Assembly: GCF_005047655.1 (NCBI RefSeq)
Contig: NZ_SUKF01000002.1
Location: 498,930-562,929, forward strand
Source of the DNA: Sinimarinibacterium arenosum
Lineage (GTDB): Bacteria; Pseudomonadota; Gammaproteobacteria; Nevskiales; Nevskiaceae
DNA: 64,000 nt
Reading direction: 5' to 3'
The notes beneath the pieces are model-generated. The model saw nothing but the letters and a program-made list of their open reading frames with translations. It did not search any database and had not been told where the DNA came from. Positions 17,041 through 25,947 of the stretch are shown here, in pieces. Made by a program: the position numbers and the translations under genes. Position 1 is the first letter of the stretch; each line of letters starts with the position of its first letter.

Positions 17041-18546
17041 TTACGCTGCGACCGCCTTGGTCGACGGTTGTGCCTGGGTCACGACCTGGTAGTCGGACAT
17101 CACCGGCTCAGCGGTGCGCCGCTTGAACTCGCCCATCAGGCCGATCCAGTTGTTGGTATTGCGGCCGCTTTCAGTCGTGTACCAGCTGTGGCATCCGCCT
17201 TCGAACGTGGTCTTGGCACTGCGCTGCAGGATCTCCTGCACATAGGCGGACTGCGCACCGGCCTTCACCTCGACCGGCCCCATCTTCTGCGCGCGGCGCT
17301 GCTGCAGCATGCGCACGATGTAGCGCTGCTGGCATTCGAGCATGAAGATGATCGAACCCGAACCGACATTGGTGTTCGGGCCGTACAGCATGAAGAAGTT
17401 CGGGAAGCCCGACACCGCCATGCCCAGATACGCCTCGGCGCCATCCTTCCAGGTTTCGTGCAGATCGATTCCGCCGCGCCCGCTGACACGCATCGGCGTC
17501 AGGAACTGCGTTGCGGCGAAACCGGTACCGAAGATGATGGCGTCGACCTCGCGCGTCCGGCCATCGGCGCTGCGCACACCGGTCTCGGTGATCTCGGCAA
17601 CGTCGTCGGTCACCAGCTCGACATTCGGACGCGCCAGCGTCGGCAGCCAGTCGCGCGTCAGCAGAATGCGCTTGCAGCCGATGCGGTAGTTGGGAATCAG
17701 CTTGCGCCGCAATGCCGGGTCGCGCAGCTGGACGTAGAACTGCATTTTCGAGAACGCGGTCACCAGCTGCTCGGCCCACGTGTGCCCGGCATAGGCGTAG
17801 CCCAGAGCCTCGGTCATCCAGTAGATGCGCGCGCGGTCGATGTCGTGCAGCATCGGAAAGGTATCCAGCAGCCAGCGTTCAAAGCGCGAGAACTTGCGAT
17901 CCAGCTTGGAAATGATCCAGCCGGGCGAGCGCTGATACACATCCATCCGCTTGAGCTTCGGCGCGATCGCCGGCACGAACTGGATCGCGCTGGCGCCGGT
18001 GCCGATGACGGCAACCCGCTTGCCGTCGAGATCGTAGTCGTGATCCCAGTGCGCCGAATGGAACATGCGGCCCTGGAAGCTGTCGAGCCCCTTGATTCTG
18101 GGAATCGCCGGCCGGTGCAGCTGGCCCACCGCGCTGACGACGGTGTCGGCCTCGATGCGCTCGCCGTTGGCCAGGGTCACCACCCACAGACCACGCGCAT
18201 CGTCGAACTCGGCGGCGCGGACTTCCGCGCCGAAACGGATGTGCGGCTCGATGCCGTACTTGCGTGCACAGTGCTGGATATAGGCCAGAATTTCCGACTG
18301 CGGCGCGTAGCGGTTGGACCACGGGTAGTGCGGTTCAAACGAGTACGAGTACAGATGCGACGGCACGTCGCAAGCCGCCCCCGGATAGGTGTTCTCGCGC
18401 CAGGTGCCGCCGACGTTCTGCGCCTTCTCGAGGATCACGAAATCCTCGATCCCGGCCTGCTTCAGGTAATACGCCATGCCCAGGCCGCCGAAGCCCGAGC
18501 CGATGATCGCGACGGCAAAGCGCGCCGGCTGTCCGGATGCGTCCAT
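17041..18546 (-). CDS. Flavin-binding Baeyer-Villiger-type monooxygenase
   Basis: The 501-residue flavoprotein has two dinucleotide-binding motifs, GSGFGG (residues 16-21) and VIGTGASA near 190, flanking the Baeyer-Villiger fingerprint FxGxxxHxxxW, seen as FQGRMFHSAHW (157-167). Such enzymes insert oxygen next to a ketone to give an ester, using NADPH and O2. The start at 18546 has GGAGGAG five bases upstream, better than an in-frame start nine codons earlier. It diverges from an AraC regulator. A methyl-ketone substrate would fit the cluster, but the sequence does not fix it. Confidence 0.9.
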   Translation of the reverse strand: MDASGQPARFAVAIIGSGFGGLGMAYYLKQAGIEDFVILEKAQNVGGTWRENTYPGAACDVPSHLYSYSFEPHYPWSNRYAPQSEILAYIQHCARKYGIEPHIRFGAEVRAAEFDDARGLWVVTLANGERIEADTVVSAVGQLHRPAIPRIKGLDSFQGRMFHSAHWDHDYDLDGKRVAVIGTGASAIQFVPAIAPKLKRMDVYQRSPGWIISKLDRKFSRFERWLLDTFPMLHDIDRARIYWMTEALGYAYAGHTWAEQLVTAFSKMQFYVQLRDPALRRKLIPNYRIGCKRILLTRDWLPTLARPNVELVTDDVAEITETGVRSADGRTREVDAIIFGTGFAATQFLTPMRVSGRGGIDLHETWKDGAEAYLGMAVSGFPNFFMLYGPNTNVGSGSIIFMLECQQRYIVRMLQQRRAQKMGPVEVKAGAQSAYVQEILQRSAKTTFEGGCHSWYTTESGRNTNNWIGLMGEFKRRTAEPVMSDYQVVTQAQPSTKAVAA

Positions 18547-18571
18547 GAATTCTCCTCCACTCCAGCTGGAC

Positions 18572-18591
18572 ATTGTGCACTGTCATTGTGC
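18572..18591. promoter_or_regulatory. Direct repeat ATTGTGC in the BVMO-araC intergenic region
   Basis: ATTGTGC occurs at 18572-18578 and 18585-18591, a 13-bp period, just upstream of the BVMO gene. Short direct repeats of this kind are typical AraC half-sites. It is separate from the TTGCGGCCAA motif 37 bp further on. Confidence 0.4.
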
Positions 18592-18622
18592 CCTGCCGGA
18601 TGACGCCCTCGGTCATTTGATT

Positions 18623-18651
18623 GATACTTGCGGCCAAAGGGATTCATCCAG
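18623..18651 (+). promoter_or_regulatory. Putative AraC operator, copy 2
   Basis: This is the second copy of the TTGCGGCCAA-containing motif (18628-18637, then TTCATCCAGG), 38 bp before the AraC start. See 10402-10429 for the first copy. It could mediate autoregulation and activation of the divergent monooxygenase. Confidence 0.45.
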
Positions 18652-18674
18652 GCCACCTTCGAGTCGATTCGCCG

Positions 18675-19691
18675 ATGTCACCCAGCAACGTGCCCCGCAG
18701 CATCGTCAGTATGCAGTTGCTGACCCGGCTGGCATCCGAGCACGGCATGTCGGCAAGCGACTGCCTGTGGGGCACCGGTGTATCTCCGGAGGCGCTGGCC
18801 GATGCGCACACCGAAGTGCTGCCGGCGCAGGAGCTGCAGCTGGTGCGCAACATCGTGGCCCGGATCGGTTACCTGCCGGCACTGGGCCTCGCCGCCGGCG
18901 CGCGCTATCACCTGTCGGTCTACGGCGTCTGGGGCTTCGCGCTGGCGACCAGCCCGACTCCCCGCGCACTGGCCCAGGTTGCCACGCGCTACCTCGATCT
19001 CAGCTTCGCCTTCATTCGCTTTTCGCTGCGCTTTGATGACGGAGCGCCCTGCGTCCTGATGGACGACACAGGCATTGCCGATGACGTGCAGCAGTTTCTG
19101 CTGGAGCGGGATTTCGCTGCGATGGTCAATGCGATGACGGAAGTGATGCCGGGTGCCTCGCCGTTCCAGAGCGTGCACTTCCGCTGCGCCGAACCGGCGT
19201 ATGTCACCCAGTTCGTCGAACTGTGCGGCCTGCGTCCGCAGTTCGGCATGCCGGACAATGCTGTGTTCCTGAAACCCGAGTATCTGGACACGGTGCTGCC
19301 GCAGGGCAACGAGCTGGTGTCGCGCGCCTGCGAGGACTACTGCCGGCGCCTGCTCGCACGCAAACGCAAGCGCGTCGGCATGTCCGCACGCGTGCGCGAC
19401 CGCCTGCTGCAGACACCGAACAACATGCCGGACATCGAGGCACTGGCCGCCGAGTTGCACATGGCGCCACGCAGCCTGCGCCGGCGCCTGCAGGAAGAAG
19501 GCACCTCGTTCCGGGCGCTGACCGAAGAGGTGCGCCAGGCGCTCGCCGAGGAAATGCTCAAGACCGCCAAGCTCAAGCTCGACGAAATCGCCGAGCGCCT
19601 GGGCTATGCGGAGTCGGCCAGCTTCATCCACGCCTTCAAGCGCTGGACCGGGCAGTCACCGACCGCATTCCGCCGCGCACACGCGCGCTGA
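18675..19691 (+). CDS. AraC family transcriptional regulator
   Basis: This 338-residue regulator has the long N-terminal ligand-sensing domain of the OruR/arabinose-binding-like type (about residues 10-220, with YGVWGFALATSPTPRALAQ) and a C-terminal double helix-turn-helix from about 235, with MAPRSLRRRLQEEGTSF and LGYAESASFIHAFKRWTG. It diverges from the Baeyer-Villiger gene. Repeated motifs in this gap and in the gap before the SDR suggest that it controls both. The start at 18675 is chosen because the preceding 18 codons of the open frame are not family-like and overlap the shared promoter motif; the ribosome binding site is weak. Confidence 0.9.
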   Translation: MSPSNVPRSIVSMQLLTRLASEHGMSASDCLWGTGVSPEALADAHTEVLPAQELQLVRNIVARIGYLPALGLAAGARYHLSVYGVWGFALATSPTPRALAQVATRYLDLSFAFIRFSLRFDDGAPCVLMDDTGIADDVQQFLLERDFAAMVNAMTEVMPGASPFQSVHFRCAEPAYVTQFVELCGLRPQFGMPDNAVFLKPEYLDTVLPQGNELVSRACEDYCRRLLARKRKRVGMSARVRDRLLQTPNNMPDIEALAAELHMAPRSLRRRLQEEGTSFRALTEEVRQALAEEMLKTAKLKLDEIAERLGYAESASFIHAFKRWTGQSPTAFRRAHAR

Positions 19692-19709
19692 ACGCGAACC
19701 GGCAGCGCG

Positions 19710-22082
19710 CTACAGCGTTTTCAGATACTCGATGATCGCGCGACGCTCCTGATCCGTCAGCACCGCCGTGAAGGCGTGGCCCTGATTGCCCTGCCCGTAC
19801 ATGCGCGTGTTGTAGATTTTGCGCGTCTCCAGCTGCTCGTCGCTGGTCGGCCCGGTGCCGAGATACCAGAGATACGGGTTGCTGGAGTTGAGAATGTTCA
19901 GCAGGTCCTGAAACACCGGATCGGTATCGTTGGTGCTGCAGTCCAGATACGGCGTCGTGCCCGGCTCACCGCAGGCCAGCGTCTGGTACTTCCAGCCCAG
20001 CCTGTCGGTGTCATAGGCGCGCCCGAAGTCGGTGTCGTATCCCATCACAAAGCCCAACTGATCGACCCGCGCCGGCGTCGACACGCGGCGCCAGATCGTC
20101 TGGCGATCCGCCGGCTGCAGCACTTCCCAGACATTCGGCACCGAACCGTTGTGGAAGTACGGCGCCGTGGCCCAGACACCGTACAGCGGCGGCGCCAGAT
20201 AGCCGTGCTCGCGACCCTGACGGATCTCGGCACGATTCTGCGTGCTGCAGTCCAGGTCCGGATCGTCGTTCAGCGTCTCCGGATAGGCGAAGAAGTTCTG
20301 CTTGCCGTACTGCTCGGCCGCTTCGCTGTCGCTGTCGACGCGCTGGGGATCGGTGCCGATCAGGTCACGCGGCACGATATAGCTGGCGACGCCTTCGAGC
20401 GCGGGCGTGTCCAGATACGCCGGGTCATTGACGTAGCGTGGCGAGTACGCGCCGTGGCAGCTGGCGCAGGAACCGTTGCCACCGGCCGGCCGCGGTAACG
20501 GATTATCCAGACCGGCACCCCACAGATCCTTGGAATGGAACAGGATCGCGCCCTGCGCCGCCAGCGCGGTGTCGATCGCGCTCGGATACGCCGGCGACTT
20601 CAACGACATCACATAGGTATCGCCGGCACGCGCATGCTGCTTGATCCAGTCGAACCCGGCGGGACCGGGCCCCGGCAGATAGAAGCCGAGATCCGAGCGC
20701 AGCGCGTCCATCGCCAGAAAGCCGTCCTGGAACTTGACCGGACGATGGCCCATGTTCCACCACGCCGGCGCATCGATCGATCCGCCGTTGGGCGTGAGCA
20801 GCGCAAAGCCGATGAAGTCGGGGTCGAGCGGACGGATGTCCTGCGCCAGCAGCAACGTGATGATCTGCAGCGCCAGCGCGTTGTTGGTCCCGCGCGTCTT
20901 GCCGACGATGATCGGCACCTGCGCCGGCACGCCGGCGTAGCCATGCCCCAGATCGAGATCCATCTGACCGAACTCGCTGAGACTGTTGGCATTGCCGTAG
21001 AGCGTGCCGATGCTGTCGACGCCGGAGATCTGGCCGCTGTGACAAACATGGCAGGTGGTGCCGAGATTTCCTGTCCAGCCGCCGTCCGCAGTGCGCAGCT
21101 GGGTCAGTCCGGTCGGCAGCTGTCCGCTGCCACCGTCGGTCGCATTCGGGTCCTCGCCCGGCAGCGGATACGGATTGCGGATCGCGCCCATGCCCATGCC
21201 ATACCGCTCGGCCACCAGCGGGTCGAAGTTGTCCGGCCGCGCATCCAGGCCCCAGGCCTGCCACAGCGTGTTGTATTCCTCAGCCGTGAAATTGCCGGTC
21301 TCGCTGGCGCTGCCACCGAAGTACCAGCCGGCGCCGATCGCGCCGTTGCCCTCGATCAGCGCGCGGCCGCTCGCGGTCATCGCACGCAGCTCTCCACAGG
21401 TTTGCGCCGGCGGCTCTTCGCCGACCGCAGCCGGGTCCGCGTGGCAGTCCTTCCAGTACGCGTTGTAGTAGACCGCTTTGCCGCTGTTGACGCCGGGCAC
21501 GATCAACGCGCGCGGATCGGTGGGCAGCGGTGTGTCGTCGGATTTGCCTTCGCAGAAGTCGAACCAGGCGTGTCCGCCGCGTGCGCTGCCCAGCAGAGGC
21601 AGATCCTCCACCACCGAGCCGCCGTAGCTCGCAAGCCGTCCGGCGCAGCCGGACGGATCGGCAAAGCACTGCAGCAGGATATCCATCGCCTTGTAGGCGT
21701 CGCTGCCCTGCGGCCACGGTGCGCCGCCCGAGTGCGGCCTCTCTTGCCCCGACGCCATCAGCAGAATCCGCGAGGTCGGATTGTTCTCGCCGAGACGCAG
21801 CCATGACGCCCGCAGGTTCTCGAGATCGGCGTTGCGGTCACCGGACAGCATCATCTTGCGACCGTCGTCGACATCGGCGATGCCGCCCGGCACGTGACAA
21901 GTGCGGCAGAAGTCGAGCCGCGGCTGCACGTTGCCGGTGAAATGTTCTTCGACGCTGCGCGCCTGCGCGCTGCCGCCGCCATCGCCCGTAGCGGTGCCGC
22001 CGCTGTAGTCGCCGGAACACGCCGACACCAGCACCACAACCGATGCCAGCAACCCCGCCGCACGTTGAGTCAACTGATCCAC
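19710..22082 (-). CDS. RoxA-like multihaem cytochrome c, tri-haem lipoprotein (paralogue 1)
   Basis: The 790-residue product has three CXXCH haem sites: CRTCH (59-63), CHVCH (344-348) and CASCH (539-543). The last two, 195 residues apart, match the spacing of the two haems in the rubber oxygenase RoxA (about 199), and GNGSCASCHGAYSPRY and PLYGVWATAPYFHNGSVP are RoxA/MauG-superfamily blocks. Bacterial cytochrome c peroxidases have much closer haems. The extra N-terminal haem lies in an added mono-haem domain. The signal ends in lipobox VSAC (Cys22), so it is a predicted lipoprotein. The GTG start at 22082 has GGAGGAG six bases upstream; longer frames lack this. It follows its paralogue in the same operon. 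The substrate is unproven: polyisoprene cleavage or another peroxidase/oxygenase role. Confidence 0.85.
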   Translation of the reverse strand: MDQLTQRAAGLLASVVVLVSACSGDYSGGTATGDGGGSAQARSVEEHFTGNVQPRLDFCRTCHVPGGIADVDDGRKMMLSGDRNADLENLRASWLRLGENNPTSRILLMASGQERPHSGGAPWPQGSDAYKAMDILLQCFADPSGCAGRLASYGGSVVEDLPLLGSARGGHAWFDFCEGKSDDTPLPTDPRALIVPGVNSGKAVYYNAYWKDCHADPAAVGEEPPAQTCGELRAMTASGRALIEGNGAIGAGWYFGGSASETGNFTAEEYNTLWQAWGLDARPDNFDPLVAERYGMGMGAIRNPYPLPGEDPNATDGGSGQLPTGLTQLRTADGGWTGNLGTTCHVCHSGQISGVDSIGTLYGNANSLSEFGQMDLDLGHGYAGVPAQVPIIVGKTRGTNNALALQIITLLLAQDIRPLDPDFIGFALLTPNGGSIDAPAWWNMGHRPVKFQDGFLAMDALRSDLGFYLPGPGPAGFDWIKQHARAGDTYVMSLKSPAYPSAIDTALAAQGAILFHSKDLWGAGLDNPLPRPAGGNGSCASCHGAYSPRYVNDPAYLDTPALEGVASYIVPRDLIGTDPQRVDSDSEAAEQYGKQNFFAYPETLNDDPDLDCSTQNRAEIRQGREHGYLAPPLYGVWATAPYFHNGSVPNVWEVLQPADRQTIWRRVSTPARVDQLGFVMGYDTDFGRAYDTDRLGWKYQTLACGEPGTTPYLDCSTNDTDPVFQDLLNILNSSNPYLWYLGTGPTSDEQLETRKIYNTRMYGQGNQGHAFTAVLTDQERRAIIEYLKTL

Positions 22083-22217
22083 CCGGTTCTCCTCCCTCAT
22101 CGCGAACACCCTGAGGCGCCCATCGTCGTGCCGAAGACCGCACGGCAACAGGCGCCCGCGCAGCCAGGGCATTGAGCGCAGGGGCCACGCCGCAAGCGTT
22201 CGCGTCATTCGGCCGAT

Positions 22218-22241
22218 GAAGTCGGCGCAGCCGCCGACTTC
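22218..22241 (-). terminator. Hairpin between the two RoxA-like genes
   Basis: GAAGTCGGCG (22218-22227) and CGCCGACTTC (22232-22241) form a perfect 10-bp stem with a CAGC loop, four bases after the stop of paralogue 2. There is no T-run, so it may attenuate transcription or stabilise the upstream mRNA rather than terminate fully. Confidence 0.6.
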
Positions 22242-22244
22242 ACG

Positions 22245-24701
22245 CTACAGCGTCTTCAAATATTCAATGATCGCCTTGCGTTCCTGCTCGGTCAGCACGT
22301 CGGTGAACGCGTGTCCGCCATTGCCGTTACCGAGGATGCGCGTGTCGTAGACCAGGCGCTTGTCGATCGCGCCTGGCGTCGAATCAGGAATGTTGATCAA
22401 ACCGCTCCACGACAGCGTCTCGTTGAGGAAATTCTGTACCAGCTGTACCAGCGACGGACCTTCGTCGCTGACCGGATTGCAGTTGGCCAGTGGATCGCCG
22501 GGGATATCGCTGCAGCTCAGCGCATCGGATTTCCAGCCCAGCGCGTCATCGTCATAGGCCACGCTCATGCGCTGATCGAAGCCCTTGATGTCGCCTTCGA
22601 TCTGCAGCTTGCGCTGCCAGATCGGCGCGCGCTTGGAGGTATCCAGTACCGCATCGATCGTCGGCACCGAACCGTTGTGCAGATACGGCGCCGTGGCCCA
22701 CACACCGTACAGCGGCGGCGCCTGATAGCCGATGACTTCCTTCTCCCAGCCGCAGACACCGAGCGGACGCAGTTCGGTCGGCAGCAGATCATCGAGCGCC
22801 TCGGTCAGCGGGTCCTTGTCTGCCGGCGCAACCCAGCCGTCGACATTGTCGGTGTAGCCCCAGTAGGTCGTATCCCAGCGTTGGCGCAAGGTCGGCGTCA
22901 GCATGTCCGAGCGGGCGTGGTCGGTGTCGATCACGTCCAGCGGCGAGATGTGCGCAGCCACACCTTCCAGCGTCGGATTTTCCAGGTAGGCCGGATCGTT
23001 GACGTAGCGCGGCGAGTAAGCCCCGTGGCAGCTGGCGCAGGAGCCGTTGCCACCCTGCGGCTTGGGTCGCTCGGCATTACCCGGCTCGGCCCACAGATCC
23101 TTCGTGTGGAACAGCACCGCACCCTGCTCGGCCAGCGCCGTATCGATCGCACCCGGATACTCCGGTGAGCGCAGCGACAGGAAGAAGGCTTCGAGATCCT
23201 GATCGTACAGCTCGATACGATCGCGATACTTCTTGCCGTCGAATGAGACCAGATCCTGGAACTCGCCCGGACCGGCGGCCATGATGATGCGCGTGCTGTC
23301 GTTGGACACACCGGCATCGAAGAACTTGCGCGGACGTGAGCCCATGTTCCACCACGGCGGCGTGTCCTGCGTGTGCGCCAGCGGATGCGCGACGTCGATC
23401 AGGCCGGTTGCGCCGACCATGGTCTTCAGCGGATCCGGGTTCAGACCGAGTGAATCCAGATCGAGCACGGTGATCAGGAACTCGAACGCGCCAACTGCGT
23501 TGTTCTGGCCACGCTGCTTGATACCGATGTTGAACAGGCTGTTGATGTCGGTCGATGGCAGCAGCGTCGAGAACGGCGTGCCGGCAAACGGCGAGGCGTC
23601 CGCGCCGTTCATTGGGACATCGTAGTTGTTGTTGCCCAGGCCGACGTTCTCCAGCGTGATGGCTTCACCGGCATTGGTCGCGCCGATCTGGCCACCATGG
23701 CACTGGAAGCACGCGGCGGTGCCGATCTCGCCGGTCCAGTTGCCCTGATCGTCCTTCAGCTGGCGCAGACCCAGCGGCAGTTGCCCGGAGCCACCGTTGG
23801 TGGTGGCCGGATCTTCACCCGGCAGCGGATAGGGGTTGTCGAACGGCGCGTGATTGAGACCGTAGCGCAGCGTGTAGAGATCGTCGAAATTGGCGGGACG
23901 CTCGGACATCCCCCACTTCTGCCAGCTGTTGTTGAAGTCGTCCGCGGTCATCGCGGCCACCGGCAGCTCGTTGATCAGGAAGTCGCGGCCCCGATCACGC
24001 CGTGCGCGGTACTCACCGCAGGTCTTGGCCTGTTGCTCGGCTTCCGCCATGTTGACATGGCAGTTCTCCCAGTAGGCGTTGAAGAACACCGCCTTGCCTT
24101 CATTGGCACCGGGCTGCACCAAGGTGCGCGGATCCGGCGGCAGCACCGCCGCATCGTCCTTGTCCGCACAGTAGCTGGCCCACAGGTGTTCGGCATGCTT
24201 GCTGCCGAGCAGCGGCGCTTCGCTGACGACCGGACCATCGGTGAGTGCATCAAGGCAGCCGACCGGGTTTTCAAAGCACTGCAACAGCGCACTCATGTCG
24301 ACATACGCGGCGCTGCCGACCGGCCACGGCTGACCCCCGCTGTGCGGCTTCTCCTGGCCCGACGCCATCAGCAGGATGCGCGAAGTCGGATTGTTCCCGC
24401 CCAGCCGCTCCCAGGACGCACGCAGGTTTTCGAGGTCCTGCGCGCTGTTGCTCGACAGCATCATCTTGTCGCCGCCGTCGACGTCGGCAACGCCGCCCGG
24501 TACGTGACAGGTGCGGCAGAAATCCAGCCGTGGCTGTGCGCGCTTGACGAAGAAGTCGTCGACCGAGCTGAAGCTGCCGCCGCTGGTACCGGGCCCATTG
24601 CTGCCGGTGGCAGTGCCGCCGCTGTAGTCGCCGGAACAGGCGCCGAGCAACAGGCTCAGCGTAGCGATCGCGAAAAATTTCTGCCGTGTATCGGTTTGCA
24701 T
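22245..24701 (-). CDS. RoxA-like multihaem cytochrome c, tri-haem lipoprotein (paralogue 2)
   Basis: The 818-residue paralogue of the next gene shares its layout: lipobox LLGAC (Cys22), N-terminal mono-haem domain with CRTCH (62-66), then CFQCH (331-335) and CASCH (555-559). The spacing between the last two is 224, longer than in paralogue 1 because of an insertion. PPLYGVWATAPYLHNGSVPT and the C-terminal GGHAFTDVLTEQERKAIIEY are shared. Non-haem cysteines are also conserved between the two (NCH near 213-215, C228). GGGGAG lies seven bases before the ATG at 24701. It is 68 bp downstream of the DUF3570 gene. It probably acts on the outer face of the periplasm or cell surface. RoxA-like by haem spacing; activity inferred. 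Confidence 0.85.
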   Translation of the reverse strand: MQTDTRQKFFAIATLSLLLGACSGDYSGGTATGSNGPGTSGGSFSSVDDFFVKRAQPRLDFCRTCHVPGGVADVDGGDKMMLSSNSAQDLENLRASWERLGGNNPTSRILLMASGQEKPHSGGQPWPVGSAAYVDMSALLQCFENPVGCLDALTDGPVVSEAPLLGSKHAEHLWASYCADKDDAAVLPPDPRTLVQPGANEGKAVFFNAYWENCHVNMAEAEQQAKTCGEYRARRDRGRDFLINELPVAAMTADDFNNSWQKWGMSERPANFDDLYTLRYGLNHAPFDNPYPLPGEDPATTNGGSGQLPLGLRQLKDDQGNWTGEIGTAACFQCHGGQIGATNAGEAITLENVGLGNNNYDVPMNGADASPFAGTPFSTLLPSTDINSLFNIGIKQRGQNNAVGAFEFLITVLDLDSLGLNPDPLKTMVGATGLIDVAHPLAHTQDTPPWWNMGSRPRKFFDAGVSNDSTRIIMAAGPGEFQDLVSFDGKKYRDRIELYDQDLEAFFLSLRSPEYPGAIDTALAEQGAVLFHTKDLWAEPGNAERPKPQGGNGSCASCHGAYSPRYVNDPAYLENPTLEGVAAHISPLDVIDTDHARSDMLTPTLRQRWDTTYWGYTDNVDGWVAPADKDPLTEALDDLLPTELRPLGVCGWEKEVIGYQAPPLYGVWATAPYLHNGSVPTIDAVLDTSKRAPIWQRKLQIEGDIKGFDQRMSVAYDDDALGWKSDALSCSDIPGDPLANCNPVSDEGPSLVQLVQNFLNETLSWSGLINIPDSTPGAIDKRLVYDTRILGNGNGGHAFTDVLTEQERKAIIEYLKTL

Positions 24702-24769
24702 GGTCATCTCCCCCTCGACACGATGCCGCACCTGGACAGGTCGGGCGATCGTGGGTGCTGCATGGTTCT

Positions 24770-25945
24770 TCAGAATCGGTAGTTCACGCGGGCCTGCACG
24801 CTGTAGTACTCGACCAGGCCCGGGTTCTCGACATCGACCGGGCGGATGGCGTAACTGGCAGAAGCGTCGTAGACCTCGACACCGCCGCCCACTTCCCAGT
24901 GCTGATCCAGCGACTTGCGTACATCCAGCCGTGCCGACAGTGCGCCAAACGGCGACAGCCGGTAATCACTGGACGCAAAGCCGTCTTCGCGGAAATCCGC
25001 GTAATACGGTGCGTAGAAATACGCCTGCGACTGGCTGTACCAGCGCAGCGACGGACTCACGAGCCAGGTCTCGCCGAGGCGTTGCTGCCAGCTCAGGTCC
25101 ACCGTGTGCGATTCGATCTCCCAGTCATCCTGGAAGTAGCGATAGTCGACATGCACCGCCGCAGCCAGCGCCGGCAGGTAGTGCCGCCAGCGCGCGCTCA
25201 GGGTCCAGCTCTGACGTCCATCCGGCCGACTTTCCGGCACGGCATTGGCCACCGAAACAAAGTAAGCGCGCTTGTACGGATCGGTCAGGTAACCGTCATG
25301 CAGGCTGTAACTGAACACGGTCTGCAGCACCGTCTGTGCATCGATGATCCAGGACAGCCCGGCGTACGCGGTCAGGCTGTTCTTGTCGGCACTGCGGATG
25401 CGATCGGGATACTTCGCACTGCCGCCATCGGTCGGCTCGATGCGATCGTCGGAATAGCCGATGCCGGCACTGGCGCTGTAGACACCGCCCTCGGGCGTGT
25501 ATTGCGCCTCGACCCCGACATTGACCGACTGATAATCCTCTTCGCTGGAGTAGCCGGCCTTGAACACCGGCTCGATCGGGCCGAACTGCATGCCGTAGCT
25601 GGCTTCGATGTCGACGCGTTCCTCGTCGATGCTGGCGCCGCTCATGACCTGCACCGGCTTGCCGTTGGCATCCGGCTGCACCCACCAGGGGCTGGCGCCA
25701 CTCATGGTCTCCAGCGTCAGGTTCAGATTGGCATCCCCCGCACCCAGGTTCCCGCCGACACGGAACAGATGCGAGTCGATCGTGTAGCGCTCGGAGGCAC
25801 TGCCGCTGGCGCTGTTGCCCGCCGGCAGATCACCCTCTGCGTAATGCGAATACAGGTAGTCGGTCTGCAGCTCGGCATGCGCAAGACCGGGAATCGCCAA
25901 TGCGGCGGACGTCAGTGCGGACAGCTTGGGCGTTCGGAACGTCAT
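24770..25945 (-). CDS. DUF3570 outer-membrane beta-barrel protein
   Basis: This 391-residue protein has a cleavable signal peptide (MTFRTPKLSALTSAALAIPG, then LAHA) and alternates amphipathic strands through to a terminal VNYRF, the C-terminal Phe signature of outer-membrane barrels. The N-terminal LETMSGASPWWV and the YSSEEDYQSV segment fit DUF3570. Its ATG is two bases after the DUF4266 stop, so translation is probably coupled. DUF3570, DUF4266 and a thioredoxin-like protein recur together in bacteria, but their joint role is not established. Here they lead into two haem lipoproteins, so the barrel could carry substrate or product, or hold the cytochromes at the surface. Confidence 0.82.
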   Translation of the reverse strand: MTFRTPKLSALTSAALAIPGLAHAELQTDYLYSHYAEGDLPAGNSASGSASERYTIDSHLFRVGGNLGAGDANLNLTLETMSGASPWWVQPDANGKPVQVMSGASIDEERVDIEASYGMQFGPIEPVFKAGYSSEEDYQSVNVGVEAQYTPEGGVYSASAGIGYSDDRIEPTDGGSAKYPDRIRSADKNSLTAYAGLSWIIDAQTVLQTVFSYSLHDGYLTDPYKRAYFVSVANAVPESRPDGRQSWTLSARWRHYLPALAAAVHVDYRYFQDDWEIESHTVDLSWQQRLGETWLVSPSLRWYSQSQAYFYAPYYADFREDGFASSDYRLSPFGALSARLDVRKSLDQHWEVGGGVEVYDASASYAIRPVDVENPGLVEYYSVQARVNYRF

Positions 25946-25947
25946 AT

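Noticed and set aside
19710-24701. Ordinary bacterial cytochrome c peroxidases
   Set aside because: The proteins are more than twice as long, and the two core haem motifs are 195-224 residues apart, against about 145 in those peroxidases.
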